The notes: generated by a model not told the origin, from the sequence alone. A DNA stretch of 64,000 bases from Adenanthera pavonina (GCA_026686845.1 JAIVEN010000015.1:26517501-26581500); one strand, 5' to 3'; positions 10,601-22,926 are shown, counted from the stretch's first letter. Translations and numbers: made by a program.

Positions 10601-13464
10601 AATCCTGAAACATTTATAGAAGAGATGCTGTTTGTAGTTGAACTCAACCATAGCCTACTAAGTATGAGTTAGACATGTAACAAAGGGAACTGGGTACTAT
10701 TTGACTCAAAGTTCTACCTGGTCATCTGAAAAAGTTATCGTAAAGTAATCCTCAAAGCTCAAAGGGATGGTAACTGCTATACCATTGATCTTGATAAACT
10801 TCCCTCCTTAGATTTGTATATTTAATTAGTAAAGATAATGATAGTTGGTTATGTCATATAAGACTGGCACATGTTAACATGAACCAGCTACCAAAACTAA
10901 TTAAGAATGATCTAGTTACTAGTTTATCAAAAATCTCTTTTGAAAAGGATAAAGAATGTGATATATGCCTTAAAGGAAAACAAACAAAATCATCGTTCAA
11001 ATTTAAAAATATAATCACCACATCTAGACTATTGCAACTGTTGCATATGGATTTGATAGGTCTATCTAGAGTAAAAAGCATTGGTAGAAACTTGTATGTA
11101 CTTGTGATTGTAGATGATTACTCTAGATTTACATGGTCTCTATTTCTTTCTTCCAAAAGTGAAACATTTGATGCATTTGTAACCTTGGCTAAGAAAGTGC
11201 AAAATGAGAAAGGTATTTTCATTGTGTCTATCAGGTCTGATCATGGAGGAGAATTTGAAAACTCAATCTTAATGAAGCAGTAGAAAGAAAGAACATAGTA
11301 ATTGGAGAAATAGCCAGAGCAATGCTAAACAAAAAGGAGCTTCCTCAAGTTTTCTAGGCTGATGCAGTAAACACAGCAAGTTATATCATTAATAGATCCT
11401 ACATTGAACTAATTATAGGGAAGACACCTTATAAGCTGTACAAAGGAAGGAAGCCAAACCTTTTACATCTGTATATATTCGGCTATAAATGCTTCATTCA
11501 CAATAATGGAAAAAAGAATTTGGGTAAGTTTGATGCCAAATCTAATGAAGGTACATTTCTTGGCTATTCTAGTAGAAGTAAAGCATATAGAGTTTTCAAT
11601 AAAATGACTAGAACTATAGAAAAATTTGTGCATGTTATGTTTATTGAGAATGGAATTGTTTCCAAGCATATCATTGATGAAGATGATCTTATTTCCAACT
11701 TTAAGAACTTGAATCTTTCTGGAGAAGATAAAATTGAACCTCCAAAAATATCTGAATCTACTAATATAGAGAATGACATTTAGGAAAAAGATTTTGAATT
11801 TGAAAACAATGAAGAAATATCTCAAGAACTCCCTAGAGCTTAGAGATATCAAAGGAATCATCTAGTTGATCAAGTGATTGGGGATGTACAAGAAAATCTT
11901 AAAACCAAAAGACAACTTAGGGATCAAACAAACAATTGTGCATTCATTTCTCAAATTGAACCTAAATATACTGAAGAAGCATTAACTGATGAATATTGGA
12001 TATTAGCTATGCAAGATGAATTAAATTAGTTTGAAAGCAATCAAGTTTGAGATTTAGTGCCTAGACCTAAAGATCACCCTATCATTGCCACTAAATGGGT
12101 TTTTAGAAAAAAAACTTGATGAATCAGGAACAATCATCAGAAACAAAGCAAGATTAGTTGCTAAAGGATATAATCAAGAAGATGGTATTGATTATGAGGA
12201 AACTTTTGTTCCAGTTGCAAGATTAGAAGCAATAAGAATTCTCTTGGCCTATGCATGCATGAAAAACTTAATGTTATATCAAATGGATGTAAAAAGTGCT
12301 TTTCTGAATGGATATATCATGGAAGAGGTTTATGTTGATCAACCTCCATGTTTTGAGAACTCAACAAAACCAAACCATGTTTATAAACTAAAGAAAGCCC
12401 TTTATGGCTTAAAACAAGCTCCTAGAGCATGGTATGAAAGACTAAGTAACTTTCTAACTAAAAAGGGATTTAATAGAGGAAAAGTATATACAAGTCTGTT
12501 CACCAAGAACGAAAATAAAGACTTACTTATTATTCAAATTTATGTTGATGATATTATATTTAGTGCTACTAATGAATCTCTTTGCAAGAATTTCTCTAAG
12601 CTAATGCAACGTGAATTCGAAATGTCAATGATGGGTGAGCTCAACTTCTTTCTTGGACTACAAATTAAGCAATATGATGATGACATCTTCCTCAATCAAT
12701 CAAAATATCTAAAAAGTTGCTGAAAAAGTTTGGCATGGAAAATGCCAAGTTAATGGGGACACCTATAGCTACTGCAACAAAGCTTGATATGGATGAAAGA
12801 TGAAAGACCTTTGACATAACTTAATATAGGAGAATGATTGGCTCCTTGTTATATCTAACAGCTAGTAGACTTGACCTTATGTTTAGTGTCTGTATGTGTG
12901 CAATGTTCTAATCATGTCCCAAAGAATCCCATGCAACAGCTGTGAAAAGAATTTTTAGATGTCTAATGGGAACATCATAGATGGGACTTTGGTATCCAAA
13001 AGGCAATGGAGAGGAACTCACGGGATATATTGATGCTGACTTTGCTAGATCTAAAATTGATAGAAAAAGCACAACTGAAATGTGTTAGTTTCTTGGAGGA
13101 TCTCTGGTTTCATGGTTCAGTAATTAAAAAAAACAGTGTGGCTCTTTCCATAGGAGAAGCTGAATATGTTGCAGCTGGCAGCTGTTGTGCTCAAGTCCTT
13201 TGGATGAAGCAGTAACTTGAAGATCTTGAGATTAAGATGAAGGAAATACCAATAAAGTGTGATAATCAAAGTGCTATCAACATCACAAAGAATATTGAAG
13301 TAAGGCATTACTTCATTAAGGATCATATATTGAAATGAGACATCAAATTGGAATATATCTCTACTGAAGATCAAATTGCAGATATTTTTACTATACCTCT
13401 TGTTGAAGATAGACCCTACAAAATCAGAAGAGAATTGGGAATGGTAAATCCCAATAAGTTGTAA
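7693..13464 (+). pseudogene. Copia gag-pol of element A, broken by a solo LTR and many stops
   Basis: Start chosen at MASFGESILPKGNN, which matches element B. Gag (7693-10415) contains NGEHYGYWKMRMQIYL, a zinc knuckle CYECKKQGHIK-stop-DC near 8571-8615, and a second knuckle-like NKKGHVSSSC near 10258-10290; it is split by the solo LTR 8830-9749. Protease has MDSACSSHMT at 10466 (Ala where Gly is usual). Integrase has the HHCC region (10850-10975), LLHMDLIG and SDHGGEF, but the stretch between the second Asp and the catalytic Glu is deleted at about 11270. RT has YQMDVKSAFLNGYI (12279) and YVDD (12541-12552). RNase H reaches GYIDADFARS (13021) and ends near 13464. In-frame stops occur throughout, for example after IWYVI (7837). 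Confidence 0.9.
8830..9749 (-). repeat. Solo LTR, T1 subfamily, inside element A gag
   Basis: 920 bp with TGATACGTG at the left and TCTATCA at the right, flanked by tcttc (8825-8829) and ccttc (9750-9754), a 5-bp target duplication with one change. Homologous to the TR-GAG1 LTR in the same orientation. Gag reading resumes directly after it and matches element B across the junction. Confidence 0.9.
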
Positions 13465-14444
13465 GTAAGCCCTTATATACATCCATTTAAAGTTTCTGAC
13501 ATTGAATTAATACTAACTTTAGTATCAAAGTGTGTTTGAGATGTGTTGTAGGTGCTCCATGAGTTTAAATGATAACAAATATGAATACTGGAGCTAATTA
13601 GACCTACAAAATCAAAAGATACTAAAGGAAGCTAAAAATTCAAACTTTCGGACCATATTTGTAAGTGTAGATATTTGAAATTCGCATTTTAAATGATTAT
13701 TAGACAAATTTCAATGTTGAATTGTGTTTTTGGGTGAATTTGCATGCTCAACATTGAACTTAGATGCTCATCTGACGAATTTTAGTTGCCTACACATTGT
13801 AACAGTACTTGAAGTTCATTTATTGGACAATGGAAATTTGAATTTCAGAAATAAAATGTGAATGTTGTCTCTATTCAAAATGCTTACTATACAAATTTCC
13901 ATATCTTGAAATACGTATTTTAGAAACTCTTTACAAAATTTTAAAATTCAAATTTTTGAATCAAAATTCATCTGTTGAAACATGCTCTCATATTAAGTCT
14001 CTGTAAGACGAACTTTCATAAGTGAAATTCATCTGTTGCTTGTCTTGTTCATGTTTGCTTATTGTTTGAATCTTGTGAAGTTTGAACTTTGTTGAATGAA
14101 AGTTTGTCTAATTGTTCTTGTTCTCTAAACTAAGCTTATGTCAGATGAACTTCTAGAGGAAAATTCGTCTGTCAGAAAGCCTCTTTTTATGGGTTAACTT
14201 GTAACTACTCGAAATTCAAATTTTGACCTCTCAAAATTCATCAGTTGAATGGTTACAGATGTTAAAACCAAAGGTTTCCCTCTGAATAGACGCAACCCTA
14301 TTTATCTCTCTCTCAAGTCTGTTCAAATTCTCTCTTAAATTCCCATTAACTTTGTTCATGAATCTCATTTTCCCACCAATTAAACTTCTTTTTACACCTT
14401 ATAAGCTCATTCCTTGCATCTTTCTGCTTCATTCACCTATGAGA
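13465..14444 (+). other. Spacer between pol and third ORF in element A
   Basis: No coding sequence. It carries many AAATTCGAATT-type and TTCGTCTGT-type words like those in the element's LTRs. Its last part is a leader conserved in B and E: AGACGCAACCCTATT at about 14287 and a TATA-like CCTTATAAG at about 14397-14405. Confidence 0.6.
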
Positions 14445-16681
14445 ATGGTGAGAGTTAAAAATCCGAAAGTCAGGAAAGGGGAGTCAAGGCCAAAGAGAGC
14501 AGTCAAATCCTAATACACCTCCAAGGAATGTGAAACTTTGAAAAGAAAAGGTGAAGCTAGCAAGGGAACTCCTTCCAAGAAAATGAAAATAACTCCTAAG
14601 GCAGATTCAAAGAAAACTGCTCCTACTCCCTCGAAGAAACTTGAGCCTACTGTACCTGCTGCTCTTGTTCCTCATGCTTCTTCTTCCTCCTCCAGCATTG
14701 AGTCTGGAGAATACCACTTGACCACGTAGCCATTTTGGAGCAATGCTTATATTCTGGGATAATATACTACCAAGTTTGTTAGTAAAAATGTAATTAAGTC
14801 TCATTGTGTAAATATGGAAGAATTCCTTATTTCTAACAACTTTGATGCCAGGCTATGGATGATTAGATACAAGAATTTGTTAGAAATTTTAGAAAGATAT
14901 GATGATGAGGTTGTTAAGACTTGGTATGCCTCCTTGAAGTATAATGGCAAGAAGGAAAAATGGGAAGAAAATCTAAGGTCTAGGACCATCTGGCTGACAG
15001 ATGAGACCTTTAATAAGGTACTAGAGATCCCTAGGCAGAATGGATTGAAAATTGACATTTCTACCTCAAAATACATGGATGAAGATGAGGCTGCAGAAGA
15101 GGAAGGATGTCCTTTCCTGAATTACAAAGAGAGCACTGTACTGAACATATTGTTCAGAAGAAAAGAGAATAGACCACCTTCGAGTTTGCTGAAGCCCACT
15201 GATCTCAATGCCTAAGTCAAAATCCTACATTACATTGTGTCTAGGATTATATTCAACAAAGTAGGCAGTTTCAATCTGATCACAAGGGCTAAAGCACATG
15301 AGATGACAGTAATCATGCATGGCAAGTTGATCAATATAGGCCATATCATCCTCCAATGCATGATCAAGGCAAGAGATCAGAGGAAAGATTTTACCCTGCC
15401 ATATGCCTCAATCATCTCTAAGATACTTTAGTATGCCAGGATCCAACACCTGGAAAAAGGAAAGGGCAAGCCTACTGAAGTCTTTAAAGAGGAAGAATTG
15501 CAAAGGATGGGACAGAAGAGAAGGATAGCAGATGGATTAGCAAGGGAGCCGGGAAGATAGAAGATCTATTCTTTGAGGAAGATGGATCATAACAACAAGC
15601 AAGAACCTCTGAGGTTGTTCCACTTTCTCAGTCCATACCTCAACCTTCTTAACCTATTTCTTCACCATCTTAGCCCATTCAGACACATATGCCATCCACT
15701 CCCTCTACCTTGGCTAAGCCAACTAAGATCAATGAGCTGTATGACAACTTGTCTGTATTCATGCTGAGCATTAGGGATGAGCAAAATGTCAAATTTGCTC
15801 ATTTACAAGATCAGACTTTCCAGTTGGCAAAGAATATGAAAGTGGTTGCTGATGCATATGAGGACATTATGAGTGTCATTCCCTTCACATTAGCTCCACC
15901 TCAGCTAGGAACCTCTGAGCCTGTTAGGTCTCCTACTCCTGAACCTTCAAGTCTATTTGATCTAGCCTTTCCTAAACCAGATGATGATGAACATGTTATT
16001 GAGGCTGTTAGCACTTTGGCCACTTCACAGGCCTCTAGTCATGAGGCAAGCCCTGGTCCACCCTTGGACTATAGCTTGGAGGAAGAGGCTCCTCAAGAAT
16101 CAAGCTCTCATGAGCCTATTGCTGAAGATGCTCAGGATTCAATTCTTTCTACTCAAGAATCTGAGGAAATGGAGAAACTTGTAGCAGCCATAACTTCTGC
16201 ACCAATTATTCAAACTGCTCTGAATGAGGAGAAAATCCTTGTACCATATGTGGATCTTGCAGTTATTGCACATGATGCTATTATGCAAGCTCAAAAACAA
16301 AGGCTTGATGAGATGTTCCCTCCTCCTGCTCCTCAACTCTCATCTCCTCAATATGGCATGACCTTAGCATGAAGGGTTAGATTTGCCAATCCTTAAAAGG
16401 ATGTTCAGGAAATAATTGAAGATGCTAAGGGTGATCAACCTGAAGATGACCTTCCTGTAACATCTCCTCCTGTGCCTCTTCCTATGATTAATCTTGATCT
16501 ACCCTTTGTCCCTATTCCTCTTCGTGCAATTCCAGTATCCCAGATACCTTCTCCTGCTATCCATGTTCAAGTTCCTGATGATGCCAAAAAAGGGGAGAAG
16601 TCATCTGAGCAAACTGGGAAAATTGTTGCAGAACCATCTAGCAAGATTTACAACAAGAAGTCCAAGCCCAAGAAGAAGTGA
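14445..16681 (+). pseudogene. Third ORF of element A (function unknown), several stops
   Basis: About 745 codons from MVRVKNPKVRKGE to KSKPKKK-stop. An early stop (TAA at 14511) replaces a codon that is CAA in E and B. The N-terminus is rich in Lys, Ser and Pro with SKKMKITPKADSKK; a Ser run follows. The best conserved core (14814-15430) has MEEFLISNNFDARLW, ILERYDDEVVKTWYASLKY, FLNYKESTVLNILFRRKENR and ILHYIVSRIIFNK, nearly identical in B and E. The C-terminal half is acidic and Pro-rich (MFPPPAPQ) and ends in a Lys-rich tail that could be a nuclear signal. I see no signal peptide or membrane segment, so the envelope-like role sometimes suggested for such ORFs is not supported. The core reminds me of the domain called putative plant transposon protein, but that is memory, not a search. 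Confidence 0.75.
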
Positions 16682-16964
16682 TTAGATCTTAGGATTGTTT
16701 GGTCTGTATTGGTGCTTATATTTTTCTGTTTCTCTTTTATAATGAATAACAATCTTGCCTTTGAATTTTGTGTTTGCAATGTCATATATTTGTACTAAAA
16801 CTTTGGATGAATTTAATGAGATTTTCTTTTCTCCTTCTGATATGTTGTGCATGCTACACTTATGTTCGAATTTTAATGCATATGTTGGGGGAGAGCTCTT
16901 AGAAGCTAACCCAAGTACTAATCTATTTTACAAGTTGTTTTGTCATCATCAAAAAAAGGAAGAA
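16682..16964 (+). other. 3' untranslated part and polypurine tract of element A
   Basis: No gene. It ends with GTCATCATCAAAAAAAGGAA and the purine run AAAAAAAGGAAGAA (16951-16964) immediately before the 3' LTR, the plus-strand primer position. Confidence 0.75.
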
Positions 16965-18553
16965 TGTTGAATCAAGTATTTTAATGATTCCAAACCAACT
17001 GGAGCTTGGAAGGATGATATCAAAGGTGTACAAAAGATCTCAAGTGAAGAAATCCAAGAAAAATGAGTATAATATTATATGTAGGATTTCTCATTGTATT
17101 CACATGAGTAAAAGGCTTTGATCATGCACACAAATGGTTTTAAAATGTGTTTTTAAGTTAACTCATGCTATATTTGAAAAATACCCTCAAACAGACAAAT
17201 TTTGAAGCGTTAAACTTGATATTTTACTTTGAAAATTCTAATTTTGATAATTAAAATTTGAACTTTGGATTGAAAACATGTAAGTCTGAAAAGAGGTCCC
17301 TCTGACAGATGAATTTTAGCCTTTGAAAATTTGAATTTCGGGTATAACACAAACTGTGAAAAATGAAAAATTTGCTTGAAGATATGTCAATGTTCATCTG
17401 AAAGTGAAGTTTAAAAAGAGTTCCAAGTCAGTCCTCTGATAGATGAACTTTGATTTTGAAAATTCAAACTTTGGAAAAATAATTTATAAGTCTATTCAAA
17501 CGCTTCTTTGACAGATGGACTTTAGTCTTCAGAAATTTGAACTTTGAATTAAGTCTAATAAGAGATCTCTCTGATAGACAAACTTTGGTATTTGAAAATT
17601 CAAATTTTGAAAAGAAGAACTTTTGTGCCATATTGAGTTGCTCACTGACAGACGAATTTTGAGCACCAAAATTCAAATTTCGGAGGCACTGTAGCAATAT
17701 GAAACAACTACTCACACTTTATAGAAGAACTTTAAACTTCAAAATTCATATGATCCAACCTAGAAACATTTGTCAAAGATGAAAATTTGAATTTTACTTT
17801 AGAACAGATGAACTTTGAAGTTTGACGTCAAAGTCTTTAACTTATGGTCTCTGTGAAATTCATCTGTTGACACCCCAAAATTCGAACTTTGGATGTTAGA
17901 TGTATTAAATACGGTTGTTGAATGGATAGTTTTACAGAGTAACCATTGGGTAATGTCTCTTATGGCTAGATCTTATCTCTAACGTATAGTTGAGACATAA
18001 ATCTATAAATAGAACTTTATTTGTAAGTGTGGATAACAATTTTACATTTTATATACTGAAACTCTACCAAATTATTTGGATAAAGCCTTATACTCTTCCA
18101 CACTTCACAAATTGATCTTCAACTATCATATACACTCTAAATTAGAGAGTTCATTTACTGTAATCAATTTTATCTTTATTTGACAAAAAGATTTTCTTGT
18201 GAGGGGATTTCACAAGGGATTTGGGAAGTACTTAGCTAGAGTGCAGAGAGTAAGAATGTAAGCTCTGGAAACAGAGCATTAAGCTGTACTGAGGCATTGC
18301 AAGAAGGCCACTGAATTCTTGCAAGATAGTGGAAAATCTCAAGTGGTAGCTTGAGGACTAGAAGTAGGTCAAGAGATTGAGACTGAACCAGGATAAATTC
18401 TTGTGTCATTTTTCTCATACTTTGCTTATTACCTTACCACTACTTGTACTTAATTTTTCTGTATATTTTGCTTTCACTACTTTCTTGTAATTTTGCAGAA
18501 AATTTTCAAACTTCTCAATTCACCCCCCTTTTGAGAAGCCAATAAAACTAAAA
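16965..18553 (+). repeat. 3' LTR of element A
   Basis: 1589 bp beginning TGTTGAATCAAG; the end AACTAAAA is a decayed AACTAACA. Contains a TATA box CTATAAATAG near 18003-18012 and many AATTC/GAATT and GACGAA-type words in its first half. It joins G1 RT sequence at 18554. Confidence 0.88.
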
Positions 18554-18988
18554 GCTTGGGTTTACCGTGACCCTGTCCTTGGGATGACATGACCCAAAAA
18601 CTATACCTCAGTGAGCCAAAACTCACATTTACTGAGTTTAGCATACAGGCTCTTTTCTTTCAATAAAGTTTGGACAATTCTCAAATGTGCTTCATCCTCT
18701 ACTAAAGATTTAGAGTATATTAAAATATCATCTATAAAGACCATAACAAATCTATCTAAATATGGCCTAAAAATCCAATTCTTGGAGTACATGAAAATAG
18801 CAGGTGCATTTGTTAGACCAAATGGCATAATGAGAAATTCATAATGCCTACATTTACTTCAAAAAGTAGCCTTAGGAACTTCCTCTACCTTTACCTGGAG
18901 CTGATGGTACCCAAATCTTAAATCAATTTTAGAAAACACACATACTCCGACCAACTGGTCTAATAAATCATCTATTATAGGAAATGGG
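18554..18988 (-). pseudogene. G1 reverse transcriptase fragment
   Basis: Minus-strand gypsy RT. The read-through translation from the right gives PFPIIDDLLDQLVG, FSKIDLRFGYHQLQV (with the first catalytic Asp), MPFGLTNAP and then VFIDDILIYS, the YxDD-like catalytic box typical of gypsy, followed by CEFWLTEV and FLGHVIP. It is cut on the right by the LTR at 18989 and on the left by element A. This shows G1 is Ty3-gypsy and that A landed downstream of the RT core. Confidence 0.85.
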
Positions 18989-20140
18989 TGTTGAGAATTT
19001 CACTATACATGCAGCTGAAAAACTTTAAGAAATTCCCTTCCATAGATCCATCAATGTTGATTAGATTGAGATGTAGAAAAAGAATTTACCTCCAGTGTGT
19101 CCCTTAGTGTTCTTTTTCGTTTTGTCGGACCCCATTAACGTGATTGGTCAGCTCCCTCTACCAGTATCCACACAAATGGTAAGTCCAACTTGAACGGCGT
19201 TCTAGCATCTCTGGTAGTGATATCTGTACAAGTCTGTATGCCTTCATTGTTCATCGTTCGTCCAAACAGTTTTTCTTTTTTAGTGTACGACCGCTCTCTC
19301 TTTAGGGTAATTCGAATTTTGTTGATTCTGTATCCTAGTCTTTATCATTATATATAGATAGGATTCAGTATTAGTTTAATTTAAATAAATAATTTAAATT
19401 AAATCAAATATTAATTAAATATATTAGTTTGAATTGAAGTCTATCTAGTAGATTAAATTTAAACTAACCATCTAATATATATTCAGAATCAAATCTAGAT
19501 TTAATTTATCATATAAATCAAATTTAGATTATAAGTTTAAATTCAAATTTAGAATCCAATCTAAATCAAATTTAGATTATGATATTAGTTTAAATTTAAA
19601 TCTATCATCTAGAATACAATTTAAAACTAATTACTTTGAATTAATTTAAACAATATATATATTTTGAAATATATATCAAATATATATTATATCAAGCATA
19701 TATATATTTTGAATTTTAATATATTTATATCGGATATATATATATAAAATTCTATCACCCTAAATTAAACATTAAATTCATTGAATTTAGACACATTTGA
19801 GGTTCAATGAATCTGAACATTCTACCTCGAGTTGGCTCGTTCTTATGTGTGACCCTGCAGGCCCATATGATGTTATCGGTGGGCTAATAACACTATTGGA
19901 TCCACAAGTCATAAGTGGCCTCTAGCAAGACATTGTGACTACCCAAATCATATGATATTGGTGATCCAATGCAACCTATCATATAACCTGATCACATCCT
20001 TTTTATCTCATGATATATAAGTCAAGTATAAGGCGTGGAAATGTCATCTTCATTTTACTCGACCATCACTTTCTCAATCTTCAAAAAGACTGACAGAACA
20101 AATGGAAGCTCTTCCATTTGAGCACAGCCATGCATTTTCT
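18989..20140 (-). repeat. Copia LTR fragment, family F
   Basis: Starts TGTTGAGAATTTCAC and follows the complete family F LTR at 23922-26068 until about 20140, where similarity stops. Includes an A+T-rich block of TATATA runs (about 19380-19760). The orientation is inferred from the protease fragment to its right. No target duplication is visible. Confidence 0.7.
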
Positions 20141-20690
20141 CTACGTTATAGATATGTTCCCTATTGGGAGCTTCAAGTTTCAAATAGTGATGACCACCAT
20201 GCAAGTCTCCATCCATATAAAAGATGTCATTAAAATAAATAGAACATTTTTTATTCCCAATAATTGAAGTAAATACTTCCTTATCTAAATAAGTGAAACA
20301 ATATTCTGACTTAAAGTTGGAACATAATAGCAATTGTTCAAAATTAACAAAAGCCCACTAGGCAAAATTAATTCATAAGTGCTTATGGCTAAAGTAGCAA
20401 CTCTTGCTCTGTTTCCGACTCGTAGGCCTATTTCACCCTTTTTCAATTTCCTACTCCTTTTGAGACCCTGCACATTTGTACCAATGTGAGTTCCACATGC
20501 AGTATCTAATACCCATGTTGGAGAAGTAGAAAGATTAATTTCTATAACATAAATACCTGAAGTAATAGCCCCATTATTCTTCTTTTATTTTAGGTCTTCC
20601 TTGTAGAATTCACAGTTCCTCTTCTAATGACTAGGTTCATTGCAAGAGAAACTGGTCCATTCTGGATCATACCATAATCATAATCATAAG
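20141..20690 (-). pseudogene. Copia gag/protease fragment joined to a family F LTR
   Basis: Minus strand. The readable order is a partial zinc-knuckle region (SFSCNEPSH near 20640), then the protease-integrase linker typical of one copia lineage: TWVLDTACGTHIG-like sequence near 20500, MQGLKRSRKLKKGEIGLRVG, ILNNCYYVPTLSQNIVS, and, in another frame, NKKCSIYFNDIFY and NREHIYNVEK. Frameshifts split it. RT and integrase are absent, so a large internal deletion fused LTR sequence to the protease region. Confidence 0.7.
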
Positions 20691-20694
20691 ACAC

Positions 20695-22569
20695 CTAAAA
20701 TAGCATTATGGCAGTGAGACACAACTTTACAAACTCACATATAATTTTACATATAATTATCAAAATGCAAAGAGCTATGGCCATTAGAACATTAGCCATC
20801 CAAAGTTTTCTTCTTGCCATTTGCTTTCTTTGTGGTCTTGCCATCCTTGGAACTTAAAATTTAGGATACTCAAGGGAATGAGATTGAGGGCAATATTAGT
20901 AGCAAGTTATAATTCGTGCATTTATATCAATCATCTCACATAATAATCACTTTAATCACTTAAAATCACATTAAACAACAAATTGCCATATTAATCACAA
21001 AAATTTTGTCAGCATAATGGTTTAAAAAATTGACATCCTAGGGAATAAAACCCCTCATATTACAGCCAAAACCAATCAAGGAAAGCACAATTGCAAAATG
21101 GCAACACAATGTGTTCATGGGAAAAACAAAGATAGAAACATAAAGCAAGATTATAAACTTAGCTACCTTGGTAACTTTCCTTGGCTATACTCTATACTTC
21201 TAATAGTTGCACAAGTTTCCTTGAACTTCTTTAAGTCCCTAGACAATATTGAACAATGGCTTAAACCATTGATTTCATAACATGGTACATAAGCTCACAT
21301 AAAACCCTAAAATTCCCAACTGTTCATCTTAAGCTTAACCTTGAAGCATATACTTGTTCTTAAGTTTTTTTTACCATGAGGAATCCACTTTTAGCATCAA
21401 AATAATGAAATTCCCACTGTAATAACCATTTTTGGTCAAACCAAAATCTGCATCCCATGAGAAAACAAGGGTTTTTCATTTACTTGCTTTAAAACTTATT
21501 AACCTTACCTCCTTTCATAAAAAAACTCATGCTTTCTCATAATTTTACGGTTCAAAGACATCATCCCTCACCCAAACACTCCTAGGTTGAAACTGTACAG
21601 AGGTTGGAGAGGAAGAAATTCATGAAAACTAAGCTAGGCAAACCTAGAAACTAAGATAGTATGCTTGAGGGTTGCAAGAAATACACTTACTAGTTTCTTT
21701 TGGAATTTTTCCCCTATTTTCCCTTGCTTTTCACATGTTGCCTTTTCCTTCCTCAAATGGAAAACTTCTCCCTCACTTTCTCTTGCTAAAAGCTTCGGCC
21801 ATATGAAGCAAGGAGGGAGTATTTATAATGCCCTTAAATGTACTTACTTTTCGTTAATCACTTGATTAATTTTAATGAAAACTTAGTTATTAGGTTTACT
21901 TAATTACTGAGTCTCCATACTTCGGCACATCGGCTACCATGTAGTGGGGTATTATCTCCAAGATATTACATAATTTTCCCAGTCTAGAAATACTCTGTAT
22001 TAGTAACTTTATACTTGGACCAGTAAAGTTACCTTTTGCAGTGCAAATTCACTTTATTGATATAGGATTAAAGTGAACTTGTGTCTAGTATTACTTTTTT
22101 ATATTAACTCTAAAAAGAACTTTCTATGCTATCTAATTGCTTTTCCTTTTGCCTTCTTAGCTTTTGTAGATCAAAAAGCAATTTTATCGATATAAAGTTA
22201 CTTTTTAACTTTCAGTATTGATTATTTCTTTATTCTTAAACGTTAACCCTCAGTGCTATATATCATTGGACTTGTCTCATCGAGAACTTTATTTTGACAA
22301 TAATTTTATATATTTACAAAATTATCCTTAACTTGAGGTAAAATTATAATTTTTAATTCTTTTGGGTCATTAGATGTAATTTTTCACAAGAATTTTTTTA
22401 CTTTCTTTCGGATGAAATTTTTCATACGTGGGAAAAATGTAATTTTAATAATTTCTTGGGGTAAAAATGTAATTACTCGTTTCTCCTTCTAACTGGGAAA
22501 AGAATTGCATTGCCCCATTTCAAGCATTTCTTATGCATTTCTAGGTATTCTAGCTTTTGGAATGTTACA
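20695..22569 (-). repeat. 5' LTR of gypsy element G1
   Basis: The minus strand starts TGTAACATTCC at 22569. From 21233 on it matches the left LTR copy (2874-4274); the part 20695-21232 is not seen at left because TR-GAG1 interrupts that copy. The inner boundary is approximate. No gene inside. Confidence 0.7.
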
Positions 22570-22926
22570 AAAGGCACACGGGAATTGAAGTGTAAATAGC
22601 CTTGGAGAAAATTACAGCTAAATAACCTAAAAGTTTCAAAAATTATAAACTAACCTCGGGATATAGGCTTTTTTGTAAATATAGAAAATTCTTGTCAAAA
22701 TGAAGCTTTTGATGAGTCATGCCCAATGGAATACTGTTTAAAATCTAATGTATTAGAGCAATATCAAGGAAAGTGAATAGACCCTATCCAAATATATTTT
22801 GGGTTAAGAAAATAATTTTAGTCCAAAGGTAATTTTTTTGGATAATCATATACCAATCTAATGACCATTATAGCAAAAGTATTTAATTAGTACAAATAAA
22901 TTTTATTGGTAAAGGATATAATGGTC
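22570..22926 (+). repeat. Family D gypsy LTR fragment, first piece of D1
   Basis: Non-coding. Resembles 35200-35610 in word order (for example CCTAAAAGTTT..AATTATAAA and GGTAAAGGATAT). Interrupted at 22926 by the family C solo LTR and continued at 28740. Confidence 0.6.

Larger units (their letters stand above)
6780..18553 (+). mobile_element. Element A: Sirevirus-like Ty1-copia retrotransposon
   Basis: Order on the plus strand: truncated 5' LTR (6780-7637), iMet primer site (7640), gag-pol (7693-13464) in the copia order protease, integrase, RT, RNase H, spacer (13465-14444), third ORF (14445-16681), polypurine tract (16951) and 3' LTR (16965-18553). The long size, extra ORF after pol and the stretch GTCATCATCAAAAA before the 3' LTR are typical of the Sirevirus (SIRE/Maximus) lineage as I know it. 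The element is dead: many stops, a gag insertion, an integrase deletion and loss of roughly the first half of its 5' LTR. It sits inside gypsy element G1. Confidence 0.9.

Noticed and set aside
14445..16681. Third ORF as an envelope protein
   Set aside because: No signal peptide, membrane anchor or cysteine-rich ectodomain is visible in any of the three copies; the tail is Lys-rich.
19380..19760. TATATA-rich block as a matrix-attachment site or centromere-type repeat
   Set aside because: It is part of the family F LTR, is seen again at about 25010-25130, and has no tandem period.
22570..22926. A pararetrovirus or other integrated virus
   Set aside because: No viral coat, movement or pararetroviral RT motif occurs in the window; all RT and protease motifs fit Ty1-copia, Ty3-gypsy or LINE.
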